Assembly (NCBI RefSeq): GCF_000150275.1 | Contig: NW_002060948.1 | Location: 3,486,512 to 3,550,511 of the forward strand | Source: Trichoplax adhaerens | Taxonomy: Eukaryota > Placozoa > Uniplacotomia > Trichoplacea > Trichoplacidae | Direction: 5' to 3' | Length of the DNA: 64,000 nt | Part shown: in pieces, positions 1 through 12,037 of the stretch | Layout: the number at the start of each line of letters is the position of its first letter | Numbering within the stretch: position 1 is the stretch's first letter | Program-made: the position numbers and the translations under genes | The notes under the pieces: generated by a model | Seen by the model: the letters and a program-made list of their open reading frames with translations, nothing else | Told to the model about the DNA's origin: nothing | The model's database searches: none

Positions 1-63
1 TCGAATTTTATTCGATAGCTTGTACGTAATGTTTATTGAAAGATTTCTATAACTGTAACTTAC

Positions 64-2383
64 GAGACTTCACTTCGTGTAAATTGACGATATTCATATT
101 GCAAAGTATTTGCTGGATCCATTTCATTGAATATAATCATATTTTTCCATGACTGCATAGGTAAAGCCTTGATATCATCAACTGATATGGTTTCCTTATC
201 ATCAGTTATTTGCAAGCTATCTTTGTACTAAAGATAAAATATAGAATCAAATTATTGCTTTGGGCTTGCCCAAGTAGATTCAGTACAGAAAATTCATTCT
301 TAAAATTTCAAGCATGAACATTTATTTTCTTTCTGCTCTTAGTTACAACGTACTATTTTATATCCTTTTTGATACTTCTCTCCTTCAAATTCACCAAGAT
401 AATCCTTTAAAGTAGAAGATATATTAAATATAGGCAAGATAACATCAAGATTATTTATGACTATCATACGCTTTCAACTAATATGATGAGATTAATTCAA
501 ATATGTAGTAAGCTATAATGCAGAAAATAGTTGCATACCCTGACAACATGCTTCAGTAGTTTTTTTGCGGGTAGAATCGACTTCTTTGCTTTTTTAAAAA
601 TATGTAGGAAGCTATCCCTATTGGCGAATATTTAAATTGCCTTAGTAGGTGAGCAATAGTTATAACGATATATCTACATAAAATTGAACATCTGAAAATA
701 AACCAAGGAACTATCCTTTAAAAATGATAACGATATTATCATATATTAAAATTACAGTAACGTATTTGAATAAGTATTTCAAGTTTATATCTAAACCAAA
801 GTTGATATGAACTAGTTCTTAGAGATTAATAAAAATATAACCTATAATGCTTAGGTTCATGTAGACCCATCGTTAACGAACCAATACCATCAAAATCCCA
901 AGCAACTTCTACATCTGTCAAATTTTTATACGTTGCATTTTCACAACTTTTGCTATCAAATTTTTTTGTATGTGTTGTTCGGCGAGAGAATAGATATGAG
1001 ATGGCCATATTTTTGTCGCCAAAGGATCGCACATGATGTAAAGTACCTAATATTATCATAAGGCAATGTCGAATTAGATTGCTTGTATTACAATTATGAT
1101 CGAACACTTTTCAATATATAGCATTAAAATCCAAACCCATAAATTTTACTTTCTCTGAGGTCAACATATACTCATGTTTATAATTATACATATAGTAGTC
1201 TTAATCATTCTGGAACATGGCTCGTACTTAATTACGATCTAATATCAATTTAATATACATAGCTGTTTATAGTCTATTTATGCAATTGGTGGAAACTTGA
1301 GTATACATATTACATATTGGATCATCGCCTCATTTCAATCTGTAAAGCAATTTCAAAAGCATAAGCTCACCGTAAGGAACATAGAGACAATCGCCGGCAG
1401 AGACATTAGCATACCAATACGGACAATCTTTAAATTTGGAGAACTGGATTAAATCAACTTTATCTACTTTTAAAACAGAATAACCGCCACCATCCATTGC
1501 TGGTTCTCTTGCTAAAGGTACCATATGTTCATATTTGGGGCTAATGAGTAACCAGTTTTTGGTTCCATTTAATACACAATTAAGAATATTTGCTATTTAT
1601 TGAAGAGAAATAACTTGATATCAAAATGTAGCATTACTTGAGGATATCTTGACTTCAAAATGATTATTAATGGTGATTAGAAAATGTTATTCTACTATTC
1701 AATAATCTGCAAGATTAGAGATGGAACTAAATTTCTACTCTAATATTGGCTTGTAGAATTGAATAGGTAAAGATACATTAAAAACATAATGATGTGGACG
1801 CCATCTTTTGAAAAGTAATATCGCAATAGTACTTACGAGCATCCTTGTGTAACAAACTTTTAGTTCCTCCATTACTCATCCAGTAATTGATTTCAACTAA
1901 GGAATCCTCAAAAATACCACAGGATAAGCAAGGTGGAACAAGAATATCGCGATACATTGGTTTAGGCAATTGGGAAACGACATATTTATTTTCTTCGACA
2001 TAAGTCGTTAGAAAATTCTTGATAGTGTCACGACCTAAACCTAAATCACCAGCGGGAATACCCTGAGCTTCTTTTTTTTTCTCTAATTTTACGCTATACT
2101 TCCCGTATACATCTTTTAAGTATTCATCCGTCCATAAAGTTTTAGCTGGAAAATTTTGAGCTGCCCCTTTAAGTAGAACTGGTCGTCTTTTACTAACATA
2201 TTTAGACCAAAATTCTTCAGCTGGATATGGCTCATTCATGATATCTACATGGCCGTCAGAATCACGATGTAAACCTATCTCTTGTAAATGACCCCTTGGA
2301 ACTTTGCTCGATTCTTTTCCATCGATTTTGGCTAAAGAAGCGAATAATAGGCACAAGAAAGTAATTCCTTGCATCCACTTCAT
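64..2383 (-). CDS. JmjC/cupin-like ER-lumen protein A (5' part; continues beyond left edge)
   Basis: Predicted Fe(II)/2-oxoglutarate oxygenase-fold protein of the secretory pathway. I joined exons 2383-1837, 1592-1371, 1046-842, 617-539 and 227-64; the last two exons, expected to carry the EF-hand and ER tail, lie outside the window. The start is the Met opening a signal peptide (MKWMQGITFLCLLFASLA); the upstream in-frame Met at 2452 would put a basic stretch before it. Exon 1 ends in LLHKDA, giving the HxD metal ligands H179 and D181. Exon 2 holds the sheet NILNCVLNGTKNW...GDCLYVPYG. Exon 3 begins GTLHHVRSFG, with the second metal histidine at about 260. The layout matches genes B, C and D. 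The 48-57-nt exon found fifth in the paralogues is not seen, and exons 4 and 6 join in frame without it. The fold call is firm; the substrate is unknown. Confidence 0.82.
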
Positions 2384-5116
2384 CTTAATCACTTTTACTC
2401 GTAAGGGTTGGTCCCTCTTGTTTTTTTTCAACGAAAATGAAGGAATTAACACCTGTTCCTGTTACATACTAATATATATTATAAAATTCCGTAGCAAACT
2501 TAACCTACTAGTAGTATTCAATCCAATTGGCATTCAATCAGGTTGTCAATAACATTGAAAAGAATAACTTTATTAGCCATTGTGTCGAATAATAACAGCC
2601 ATCTTTATTGTTTGAATAATTGAATTAATACCATTGCTTTTCCATTTTATCCTCTGATGGGACCAACTTTTATACTTTCACCCTATCTTACTTGTCCTTA
2701 GCGATTTTATAATACAATGTTGATAGCTCTATTACTGTTTTCTCTTATTGATTGGATCGGAAACCTGTTTTCCCACTGGCACTGCGCTGGATTGATTGGC
2801 TTGTCTAGTCACGTCGTTAAATCAAGCTATAGTTGGTAGGGATTCCGACCTTCATAGACCACCATTCCTTATCGGCTGCATCGAGAGTTAATTAGCTTGT
2901 CTAAATAATGACATTAAAAGAAGTTATAATTGATATAGGCTTGATTTTTAGTGTAGCACATAGTCAACATCGTTGATCACGTTGCACAAGCGCTAAATCT
3001 TTACCGGAAGCTAAATTGAATTATGTTATTCCACGGTCTATTCTTACTTTAAATGATTATAGAAATTTAACAGGTCCTCTCATAATTCGTATACTTAATA
3101 TCTTTCGTTGATGCTATTGAATTGCATTATAAAATTAATATAAAATCTTTTATCCCACTATAGATTCCTAGCAAAGAATGATTCTGTTTCATTTATAATC
3201 TTGTCTGATTCCACGTATTCAATTTAAGATTATCTATGATACTTTATCTAAGATCAGCTAATATTGACGATCCAACGCTTTTTAGCCTGTTATAACGTTT
3301 AAAATATTAGCGTTTTATATCAATTTCTCCGGTATGCGATACAAGATTCTCGATGATGTTTTGTCAAAGATCGGTGAAAGTAAATAATTCATCACTCTGA
3401 CTTCTTGTAGAATAGATAATAGGGCAAATTCCTTTTTTAAAGAAATATCTGCTATAAATATAGCCTTCGAGAAGTAAAATTGCGATTCTACCATTCATTC
3501 TTAATACTTCTTAGTCTTAGTAAGTATGAAAATAAAATGAAACCAAAACACTATCAACTGCAACAAGCGCGATCGGCAAGGAATCGGTAGAACGTTTAAT
3601 GCATACAATCTTAACCCCTCCTAGTCTGCTCGTGAAAATAATCTGAAAGGATCAATTCTTCTCGAATAATGCACTTGTTTGAAGAAGCAAGCACCGTAAT
3701 CATTAATTCATAGATGCTCAGTGTTTTCTAGTCTGTGCCATGCAAATAAAAGAGCACATAGAATTTTCTGCGTAGCAATATCGCAACCTTCGATAAAGCA
3801 TCGATAACATTATCCATCCATTCACAAAATCTTTACATAGAAATCACAAATGTTCATTTTTCATATCATATTACAGCCATATCGATCATAGTAGATTATA
3901 TCCAGCTGATTGAGGAAGAATTCCAATATACTTTCTTTACACTAATTCATTTTGACACGGAAACATACTATAGTCGATCTACACTGCCGCATTCTCCGAA
4001 AATAAACAACGATATACGAGTAGGAAAGTAACTTTAATGATAAAATCACGTTGCTTTCAAGGTGATATTAATGAAACTACTTACTGAAAGTTAATATAAG
4101 CTGTGGAGGAAGTTGCATCCGGTGGTTTAGAATAATAATTATCTAATGGAAGATAGTTTTGATTTATAGTAAAAGCAACTACCATGTAATCTCTTTTCAA
4201 ACTAGGACTTACTTATCTACAAGCAAATGAAAAATGCTAACTATCATTTTAGAGATGTTCTAGATAACAAATAGTAGCAAGGCATCAACTTTATCACCTC
4301 TACGTATGTTTACTGTATGAGTTTGTTTGGTTAGCCATCATCGATCGGCATTATAATTATCAAATGGATGATAGTTTTAATTTTATGGCAAAGCGAGCTG
4401 CTATGTCATTGCTTTTCAAATTAGAGCTTGTCCAAAAGCGAATGAAAATTTCAATTACCATTTTAAAGACGTTCTAGTTAAGGAATAACAGCAAACCATC
4501 AATCTTGTCACCTCTATAATTACTATTAATTTGTATGGTAGGCCATCATCGATCGGAATAATCCTTTAGTCGTTCATTACTCTTTTGCTTTTTAAGATTT
4601 TAACCCTTGTACGTACATTAGAAATTAAATTTAAACTAACTACGTGTCTGCGGATGGAGGTTGAAGTTAAAGATTATAAAGCAATACTAAAATTGAATAA
4701 GAAATAAAGCTGTTATGCTATTGATGTTCCTAATAGCAACGAGGATCATTAAAATAGCAATACTTCTATAAAGTACATAGGTAGTACTAAATCGAGAACA
4801 AACGCTAACGATAAGTTTGCCAAAAATATTTATTAAGTGTAATCATTCTCCCTAATACGCCAAAGAAATAATATTGGAACTGTCAAATAAACACTATCGG
4901 GCATGTTGTAGTAGAAATCATTCATGAACGGCAACTATTCTCTCTAAATACACCAACAGTTAATCTAGGCACTAGTAAATATCTAGTAACGATCATTCTG
5001 TCAAAGCCACTCGAGGCAAATTATAATAATATAAGATACAAATAGGAACAGTCTTTTGGAAACTCCTAATAACGAAATATAATAATAAATGCGAACAGTT
5101 GGCTAAGATAAAAATA
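2384..5116. other. Intergenic stretch between genes A and B
   Basis: AT-rich sequence without a supported exon. It lies upstream of A and downstream of B, which share the minus strand, so it should contain the promoter of A and the 3' end of B. It contains an imperfect tandem duplication, listed separately. Confidence 0.6.
4134..4556. repeat. Imperfect tandem duplication, two units of about 210 bp
   Basis: Unit 1 (about 4134-4348) and unit 2 (about 4353-4556) align end to end. Both open with AATTATC-A-ATGGA-GATAGTTTT, share CTTTTCAAA, AAGC-AATGAAAA, CCATTTTA-AGA-GTTCTAG, CATCAA-CTT-TCACCTCTA, and close with the identical GCCATCATCGATCGG. Substitutions and small indels are scattered through the units, so the duplication is not very recent. 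No reading frame is kept. Confidence 0.75.
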
Positions 5117-8100
5117 TTACAATTCATCGCGAGAAGATTTCTTTTCATTCATTTCATCATTAATGCTTCCACTATCAGTTTGTTCAGGTATTCCTTGGTT
5201 TCCGATTTCAGCAGACTCTTTCTTTAATTCCGTCTCCTCTGATCTTAGAGGATCTTCACCATCCGATATATCACTTTCATTGCTATCTATTTCGTCAACT
5301 TTACCATCCGGATTAGCAAACAAACCTAGAACTTCATCCAACTTACTTAGTCTTTCCTCTTTACTAACTTTTCCGTTTCCGTTAGTATCAAATTTTCTCA
5401 TAATCTATAGAAAGAAATTAATCATCATGTTCCATTCTTGCCCTCATTTTCTGTTAATGTACTGTAAATTCTTATATATTAAAGATCTAAAGTACTTATA
5501 TATTAAAGCTATTACTACTATAGTACGTAGTTATCTAAATTTAAACCTTTTAAATCAGTCATTACCTCGTTTGCTGATTGCTCAGACCCTGATAGTAATT
5601 TCTAAAATATGGAATAAACCAGAGTATATTAAATTACCATGGCAATAATGAGAATTTGTCCCAATTTCGTGCTTGCATTGCGGAATTATATTGTCTATAA
5701 TAGTAAATTAATAAATTATTGGATGGTTGTACCTCATAGAAAACGGCAAATTTTCTAGTATTAATTCCTCCAGCTTTATCAATGGTTTTCTCGATTATCG
5801 ATCTGGAAATAGTTATAAAGATTGTGTAAGTATATAACGACAGTAGCAAACTTCTACGGCTAGAAAACCATAATCCAAGACGTATTGTATGCAATTAGAG
5901 AATGATTTTAGGCCAAATGTAGCTCCATAAAATATATTGTATTATCTTTTAGTCACAAGATTATTCATAATTTAGCATTAAATGGTTGATCGCGAAAATA
6001 TATACCCCTAAACTTGATAAGACTTGACTTACCGTATATCTTTCTTTGTATAGATGCGATATTCATATTTTAAAGGATTTTCCGGATCTAAATCAAAGTA
6101 GTATATTAAATTTATCCAAGATTGCAGAGGGAGGTCAGCGATCTCATCAGTAGTGACAACGTTTTTATTCTCTATCTGGAGATTTTTTCGTATCTATGTA
6201 GAAGCAAGTTTTAATTAGTAGCCACATCTATCAATAAAACGTTGCTTACAAATCAGATTAGAGACTAAAATCTTTAGTATCGGCTGGCTTTACTTACTAA
6301 TTTTATCACTTTGTTTATGTGATCAGAGCCTCGATCAGGAATGGTACGCTTAAATAAGTACAGTATAAAATTTAGTTCGATAAGGCTATAAGAATCAAAC
6401 ACCGTCACCATGATCAATACCTATGGAAAAACGCTAGAAGTACAATTTTGTATCTTGATTTCTGAAATAACAGGTTTCTTTTAAAAAAAATGATATACTA
6501 CCTTGAGTCTCCTTAAAAGCACTTCAGTCCTTATTTTTTTCTTGCCTTTAAATGCTTGAAATGCAGCTTCTCTATTTCAAGTGAAGAAAATAATTAATAA
6601 ATTGAACAAAATTGGCCAAACTACTACTGCTATCAATTCCAATCTTAACATTTCACTTTTTCGTAGAAATTAAAATCTCAAACGTAAGGTTTCAAGAATT
6701 TAAAATCTGTCAAAAGAATCGTGATTAATGTGTAATATTAGATTTTCATGATGATGAAATTCACAGCGATGGCTTACTCAAAGTATAAAGTTATAGATAC
6801 ACAAATTTAAAATTTAGTATGTAACAATTTGGTATGTAACTTAAAATATTGAATCTCTAGAATCATTAACTAAAAATTGTAATAAAGTCCAGCAGTAACA
6901 TTGCTTAACAAAATTTCTTCCAAGCTTGAAGGCACAGAATTAAACTTGTAAAAACCTGTATAAATTAGGATCTTGCAAATCAACAACTGGGGTTGTATGG
7001 CTATTAATTTGCCAATCAAACATGGGGTCCCGAATATTTTTATATTTCGACGTTTGACAATCCTGGTTGTTAAACTTTTTCAAATGCGATACGCTTTGAG
7101 AAAATAAAAGCGAAACACGCATATTTTTAACACCATCTGTTCTTACTTGATACAAAGAATCTGAAAGGTAAAATTAATAAGAATTACCAAAAAACAACTA
7201 TCATAACCTAAGTAGCTAATATTCAGGCCTTAAATTCTCTTATTAAGTTTCTTCAATATGTTTAAGTAATTACAATTGACGGATTTTGGACCTAAATAAT
7301 AGGCAACTAAAGCGAATATATGCTTTGCTGCACTTTCTCCTACTTAGTGTAAACCATATAATTCATTTCTTCTGCCTTAAGGTGACTATAGTAATCGGAA
7401 AACTTACCATGAGGAAGATAGATGCAGTCTCCTTTAGCTAAGGTAGCATCATAGTAAGGGCAATTTGAAAATGCTGAATATTTCTGTAAGTCCACTTCAT
7501 CAACTTGTAAGGCAGAACGTGTACTTCCATCTTTGGCTATCTCTTCTACCATGGGTACAAGATGTGCGTTTTGATTATCGATTAATATCCAATCACTCGT
7601 TCCATTCAATAAGCAATTGATCGTATTAGCTATTGGCATTAAAAAGAATTTGTGTCAAGGCAGAAACGGAGTCATTATTATTATAAATGGATTGCTATAA
7701 ATAATACATGTATAGTATGTAGTGGTAGTTAAGATTATTAGTACCAAGCATTTTATCTCAATTATTCTATTTGCAGTTAATACGTATAACTTATTTATCT
7801 AACAGAACGCTATTAAGTAGTAATACAGTCATTTTACAACATAGCTACCAATATTATAGAAGCAGTAGCTCTTATTACTGATATATACGGTAGGATAATG
7901 ATCAAAGCTGTAACTTTAGTAGTCTCTTTGGTAAAGCCCTTCATATCTGCAGTTTTTTTATTTTTGCATAAAACCCGTTAAAGACTTCGCAGTGTTAAGG
8001 AATAATTCGTATAAGACTTCTAATCCTAATAGATAGTATCTTGGGTGTGAAGCACGTAAGATGGATGCCTAATAAAGAGCTAAAGATTATGATGATTTCA

Positions 8101-9919
8101 GTTAATTACAGGAGTGATGTGTTAGGGGATAAGAACCCATACACTGCAAAGATCTATCCGATAGCAGTACTCCTACTTCTGCTCATTAATTATGCAACAG
8201 GTAGGCGTTCATAACTATGAACATTTATCTTCCTTGTCTCCGGTCTACGTGTATTCTAACGCCCTTTATCCCGAATTTATGGCCAAACTGTTACAAATTT
8301 CACTTAAATCGGGAATTACAACATACGAAGCCAAGTGCATATAAGCATTGACTAAGAACTTTGCGTGACATATTTACCTTAATTTTTGAGTTCATGAAGG
8401 ATGCTGGTTCTTATATTTATAGTGCAGATATTACCAAACCCAAGCTCAATCAGAAGGAATCGTAGGATACATTAAAATGCTACAGATGACCGTCAATGTG
8501 GGTCAGTATGCTCGCATTATTATTGCAATTTGAAATGTCTTAGACTAATTTACTATTGCTCGTATAACTCATCAATATAGTACGAGACAAAGGGGAGATG
8601 AAACACTTTATTTCAACAACTATAATATTGACCAACCTATTCTATTTGCCGATTTGTGATTGATAGGAACAGTAAAATGGACTTATCTTATCAAGACCAT
8701 CTTATTACAACTTGTTAAAGTACCGTAATCATCTGCAATCTTATGGCTTCAATACTGTTCATATATCTAATGGTGGAATTGATTTAAGAAGTTACTATTG
8801 ATCAACTGCTATTCCCGTGCTCTAAGATTCTATCGAGAGTTAAAGCGTTGCACATCCCTAGCGTACGCCAAGAATACTTCGAGTACGGAATAGATTTATG
8901 TCATACGAAATTTACTGTATACCCTCAATAGGATTATCAGGCAAATCTTGTAAAATCTTGACGAATAACATATGGAATCTTTCGATCATAACAGAAATCT
9001 ATTCCAATATTTCATCATGCCAATGATCAACATTAATATAATAAAAACGTTATAAGGCATCTGGGTTATATGTTGGAACATCAATTTTGATTCGTCTAAA
9101 TGCTGTTTGATGAAGTAAAGAAAGAGCTTACACTACATAACGTCATTTCGGTCTGCAATATTAGAGCGAGTGCGGTGCTTATTAGAGCTATTAATCGACT
9201 ACAATATCTTACCATGCTAACATCATTAAATAATAGTATACGAGATAATATTTACAAAATCATAATAAATTTTCAAGTGCCCATTTCAGCAGTTACATAC
9301 GCATTGATATGAGGAAATTGATGTATCTAACAAAGTCAGCTTTCACTAGTGAAGCTGATGAATATGCTCTTAACTTACAAGCATCTTTCCGTAGCGAACT
9401 TTTACTGTTACCGGTGTTAAGCCAAACATGTACATCAATCATAGCGGTTGTAAATGAGCCACATGAAAGGAAAGGTGGAATTAGCACATCGCGTTGCATG
9501 GGTTGAGGCAATTGAGAATCGATGCATTTGCTTTCATTGACATAAGTTGATATAAAATCATTCAAGGATTGGCGTTCTAGATGCCCTTGGTCATTAGAGA
9601 TTTCTTCCTTTTCATTGATTTTAGCAGAATAAATCCAATAATTTCCATAAAAATTTCTTAAATAATCATCAGTCCATGAGTCTATCGCTGGAAAATCTAA
9701 TGCCGCTTGCTTTAGTAAGACTGGTCGCCTTTGACCAACATACTTGCTCCAGAATTCTTCGGCAGAAATCGGTTCATTGAGTACATCAATATGCCCTTCA
9801 GCAGCACGATGTTGTCCTAATGGTTTAAGATGGCCCTTAGGTAACTTATAATTGTCATCCGCATTGCCCTGATTGACCAAGATAGCAACTAAAAATAACA
9901 CAGTAATTTTATAAGTCAT
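5117..9919 (-). CDS. JmjC/EF-hand ER protein B, metal site lost (likely pseudoenzyme)
   Basis: A complete eight-exon model gives 535 residues: 9919-9379, 7629-7408, 7160-6956, 6571-6502, 6348-6298, 6193-6033, 5802-5733, 5404-5117. The start is the Met of a signal peptide (MTYKITVLFLVAILVNQGNA); an earlier in-frame Met lies at 9940. The N-terminal half aligns with A and C along its length (AEEFWSKYVGQRRPVLLK). Where the paralogues have HKD, B reads RKD (R177, D179). Where they have HHVRS, B reads YQVRT (Y258). Both iron histidines are therefore gone, although every exon stays open and every splice site is canonical. The last exon holds an EF-hand loop DTNGNGKVSKEE, an acidic tail and C-terminal RDEL. 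Likely an ER-lumen, calcium-binding, non-catalytic paralogue; regulatory or chaperone roles are guesses. Confidence 0.83.
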
Positions 9920-12037
9920 TTTATGTCCACTTGGTAGCAATTTGAGATGTAATCGAGTGCACCCTAGGGAATGAATAACTTTGTGGTGGGACTAATATTA
10001 TGTCTTGCTAATTATACTAACCTCTATTGACGTCAAGGGAAAACCCGCATAACAATGATGAATTCGTTCTTTCATAATATTCTATTCTATTAGACTAAGC
10101 CAACTAATGTATAAGCTTGACAAAATACGTTTAAATCAATAATTGCCTAAACAAACAATAGCCTGGTAGCCATCGCTGTCAATAAAATTGGCGTAGGTTG
10201 TGAAATATTTAAAATTAATTTGTCAAATTTACTACTTATGAATACATATAAACTGTAGCCTAGGAAAGAGGCAAATAGATTTATTCCCTTAGCATTCTGA
10301 TCGGTGCCTTTATCCTGCACAGAAAAAGTGAATAATGAAGTGATAAGTACAAGTTATATAGCTACGATGATAGTGAAGAATAACTTAGAGTAACGATTAT
10401 GGTCTATCTAGTCAAGTGTAATAACAAAGGCCTTCTCATTTATTCACTACTTCGGTCATTAGGGTTGACTACAGACTAATTTAATAAAATACAGACGTAA
10501 TCATTTTCGCTAAAATATTACTATCTTGCTATAATATTATCGTTGTGTAGCGAGTATTAATGAACAACTTATGATTATATTTTGCCTTACAAAATCAGTT
10601 TAAAGCTAAACTGTTCATTTGCTCTTCGATAATGTTGGCATTTGCAAATCTCAAGTATAATTGCACCAAATAGTAGGAAGTAATTGCATATAAATGTAAT
10701 TATCAGTTTCAGTACTATTTCCATCGTCTACTATGTTAAAATTATATGATTCTTAAGGTATATATTATGATAGTAAAGTTATCTTTATTAGTAGCAGGCG
10801 CAAACGAAGGAAATCAACGAACGTAAAGGACCTAATATGCTGCAGTATCGATTCTAATAATTTCTTCAGACTGATTTATTATCATCAGGTTTCACGTCCT
10901 AGAAATCCGTAATAGTTCATGGAGAAAGTATGAAATAGGCGCCTAAGCTATTGCCCTACATCAAATTTCGGAGTTGGATTTATTAAATTTTCACCTTAGT
11001 AACAACTATCGTCCTCACTAATTAAAATAAATGGTTACAAGCTTAACTATTGATAGACGCTTATAGACATATTTTACTTAGGGTTATTGTAAAGGGCTTA
11101 TTAAACATTCTTCGTCATTGCCAGATACATTATAGGAAGTTTTGAATGGTGGATTATCAATTTAATTGATACAGCAGTGCTCAATTTATCTGATTCAAGC
11201 ATTCCCAAACGCTTACTAAGAAATTACTTCGACATTTCAACAATTTCCATTATATACACAGTTACATAACAGCTAAACGGCTATATCTCGCTTAATTAAG
11301 CCAGCTATCTATATTATAAAGGACCTGCATGTCTATCATTGATATCAGCTGTTCAAAATTATATCTACAATATAAGCATTACTTTTGAGCTGTGGTGGAA
11401 ATATAAAGTTAATTTCTTTATTGAAGAGCATGAAAATACAAGTACCACGATAATTTGTTACATCAACTGCATTAGTGAAGTACAATACTAGTAGGGAAAG
11501 TATGGATTGTAAACCTTATTTATGAAGGTTGTTGTGAAGCATGGGAGATAGATATGATATACCATAAAAGTCAAGTTGTAATATAGTTTTGCCAACTGGG
11601 AGGGAATCATGGAATAATTTTAAACTTGGGGTATTTTACGACAATTAAATAATGCGCTATAGATTCAACGGTATTATCGTTAACCAGATAATTTCTATGA
11701 TTAGCATGCATAACTTAAATAAATTCATTCTATAATGAAGCTAATACAATTCTCTAACGCTCAGAATCCCTGTAGAAGCAATTATGTTTATCATTTCTAT
11801 TCCATGTTAATAAATAGATAGTTATAATCCAAGTAATTAGGGTAAAGCATCATTCAGCAATGCTATCATAACAAAAAAGTTTACTGAGCACAAGATACCG
11901 TAGTAACATCTACAAACTTACACAAATCGGCAATATGTCACTAAACCTGGACTACGTGTAGAAAAAATTTTAAAGTATTGCTACCTTGATAATGTATAAT
12001 TGCCATAATTGGCTAGAAATTGTTACTACAGCACCCA
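9920..12037. other. Intergenic stretch between genes B and C
   Basis: AT-rich sequence between the start of B and the stop of C, both on the minus strand. I see no supported exon, RNA gene or clear repeat. It should contain the promoter of B. Confidence 0.55.

Noticed and set aside
363-404. Minus-strand piece coding DYLGEFEGEKYQK as exon 5 of gene A
   Set aside because: It runs into TAA with no in-phase donor, and its only GT donor gives the wrong phase for the next exon.
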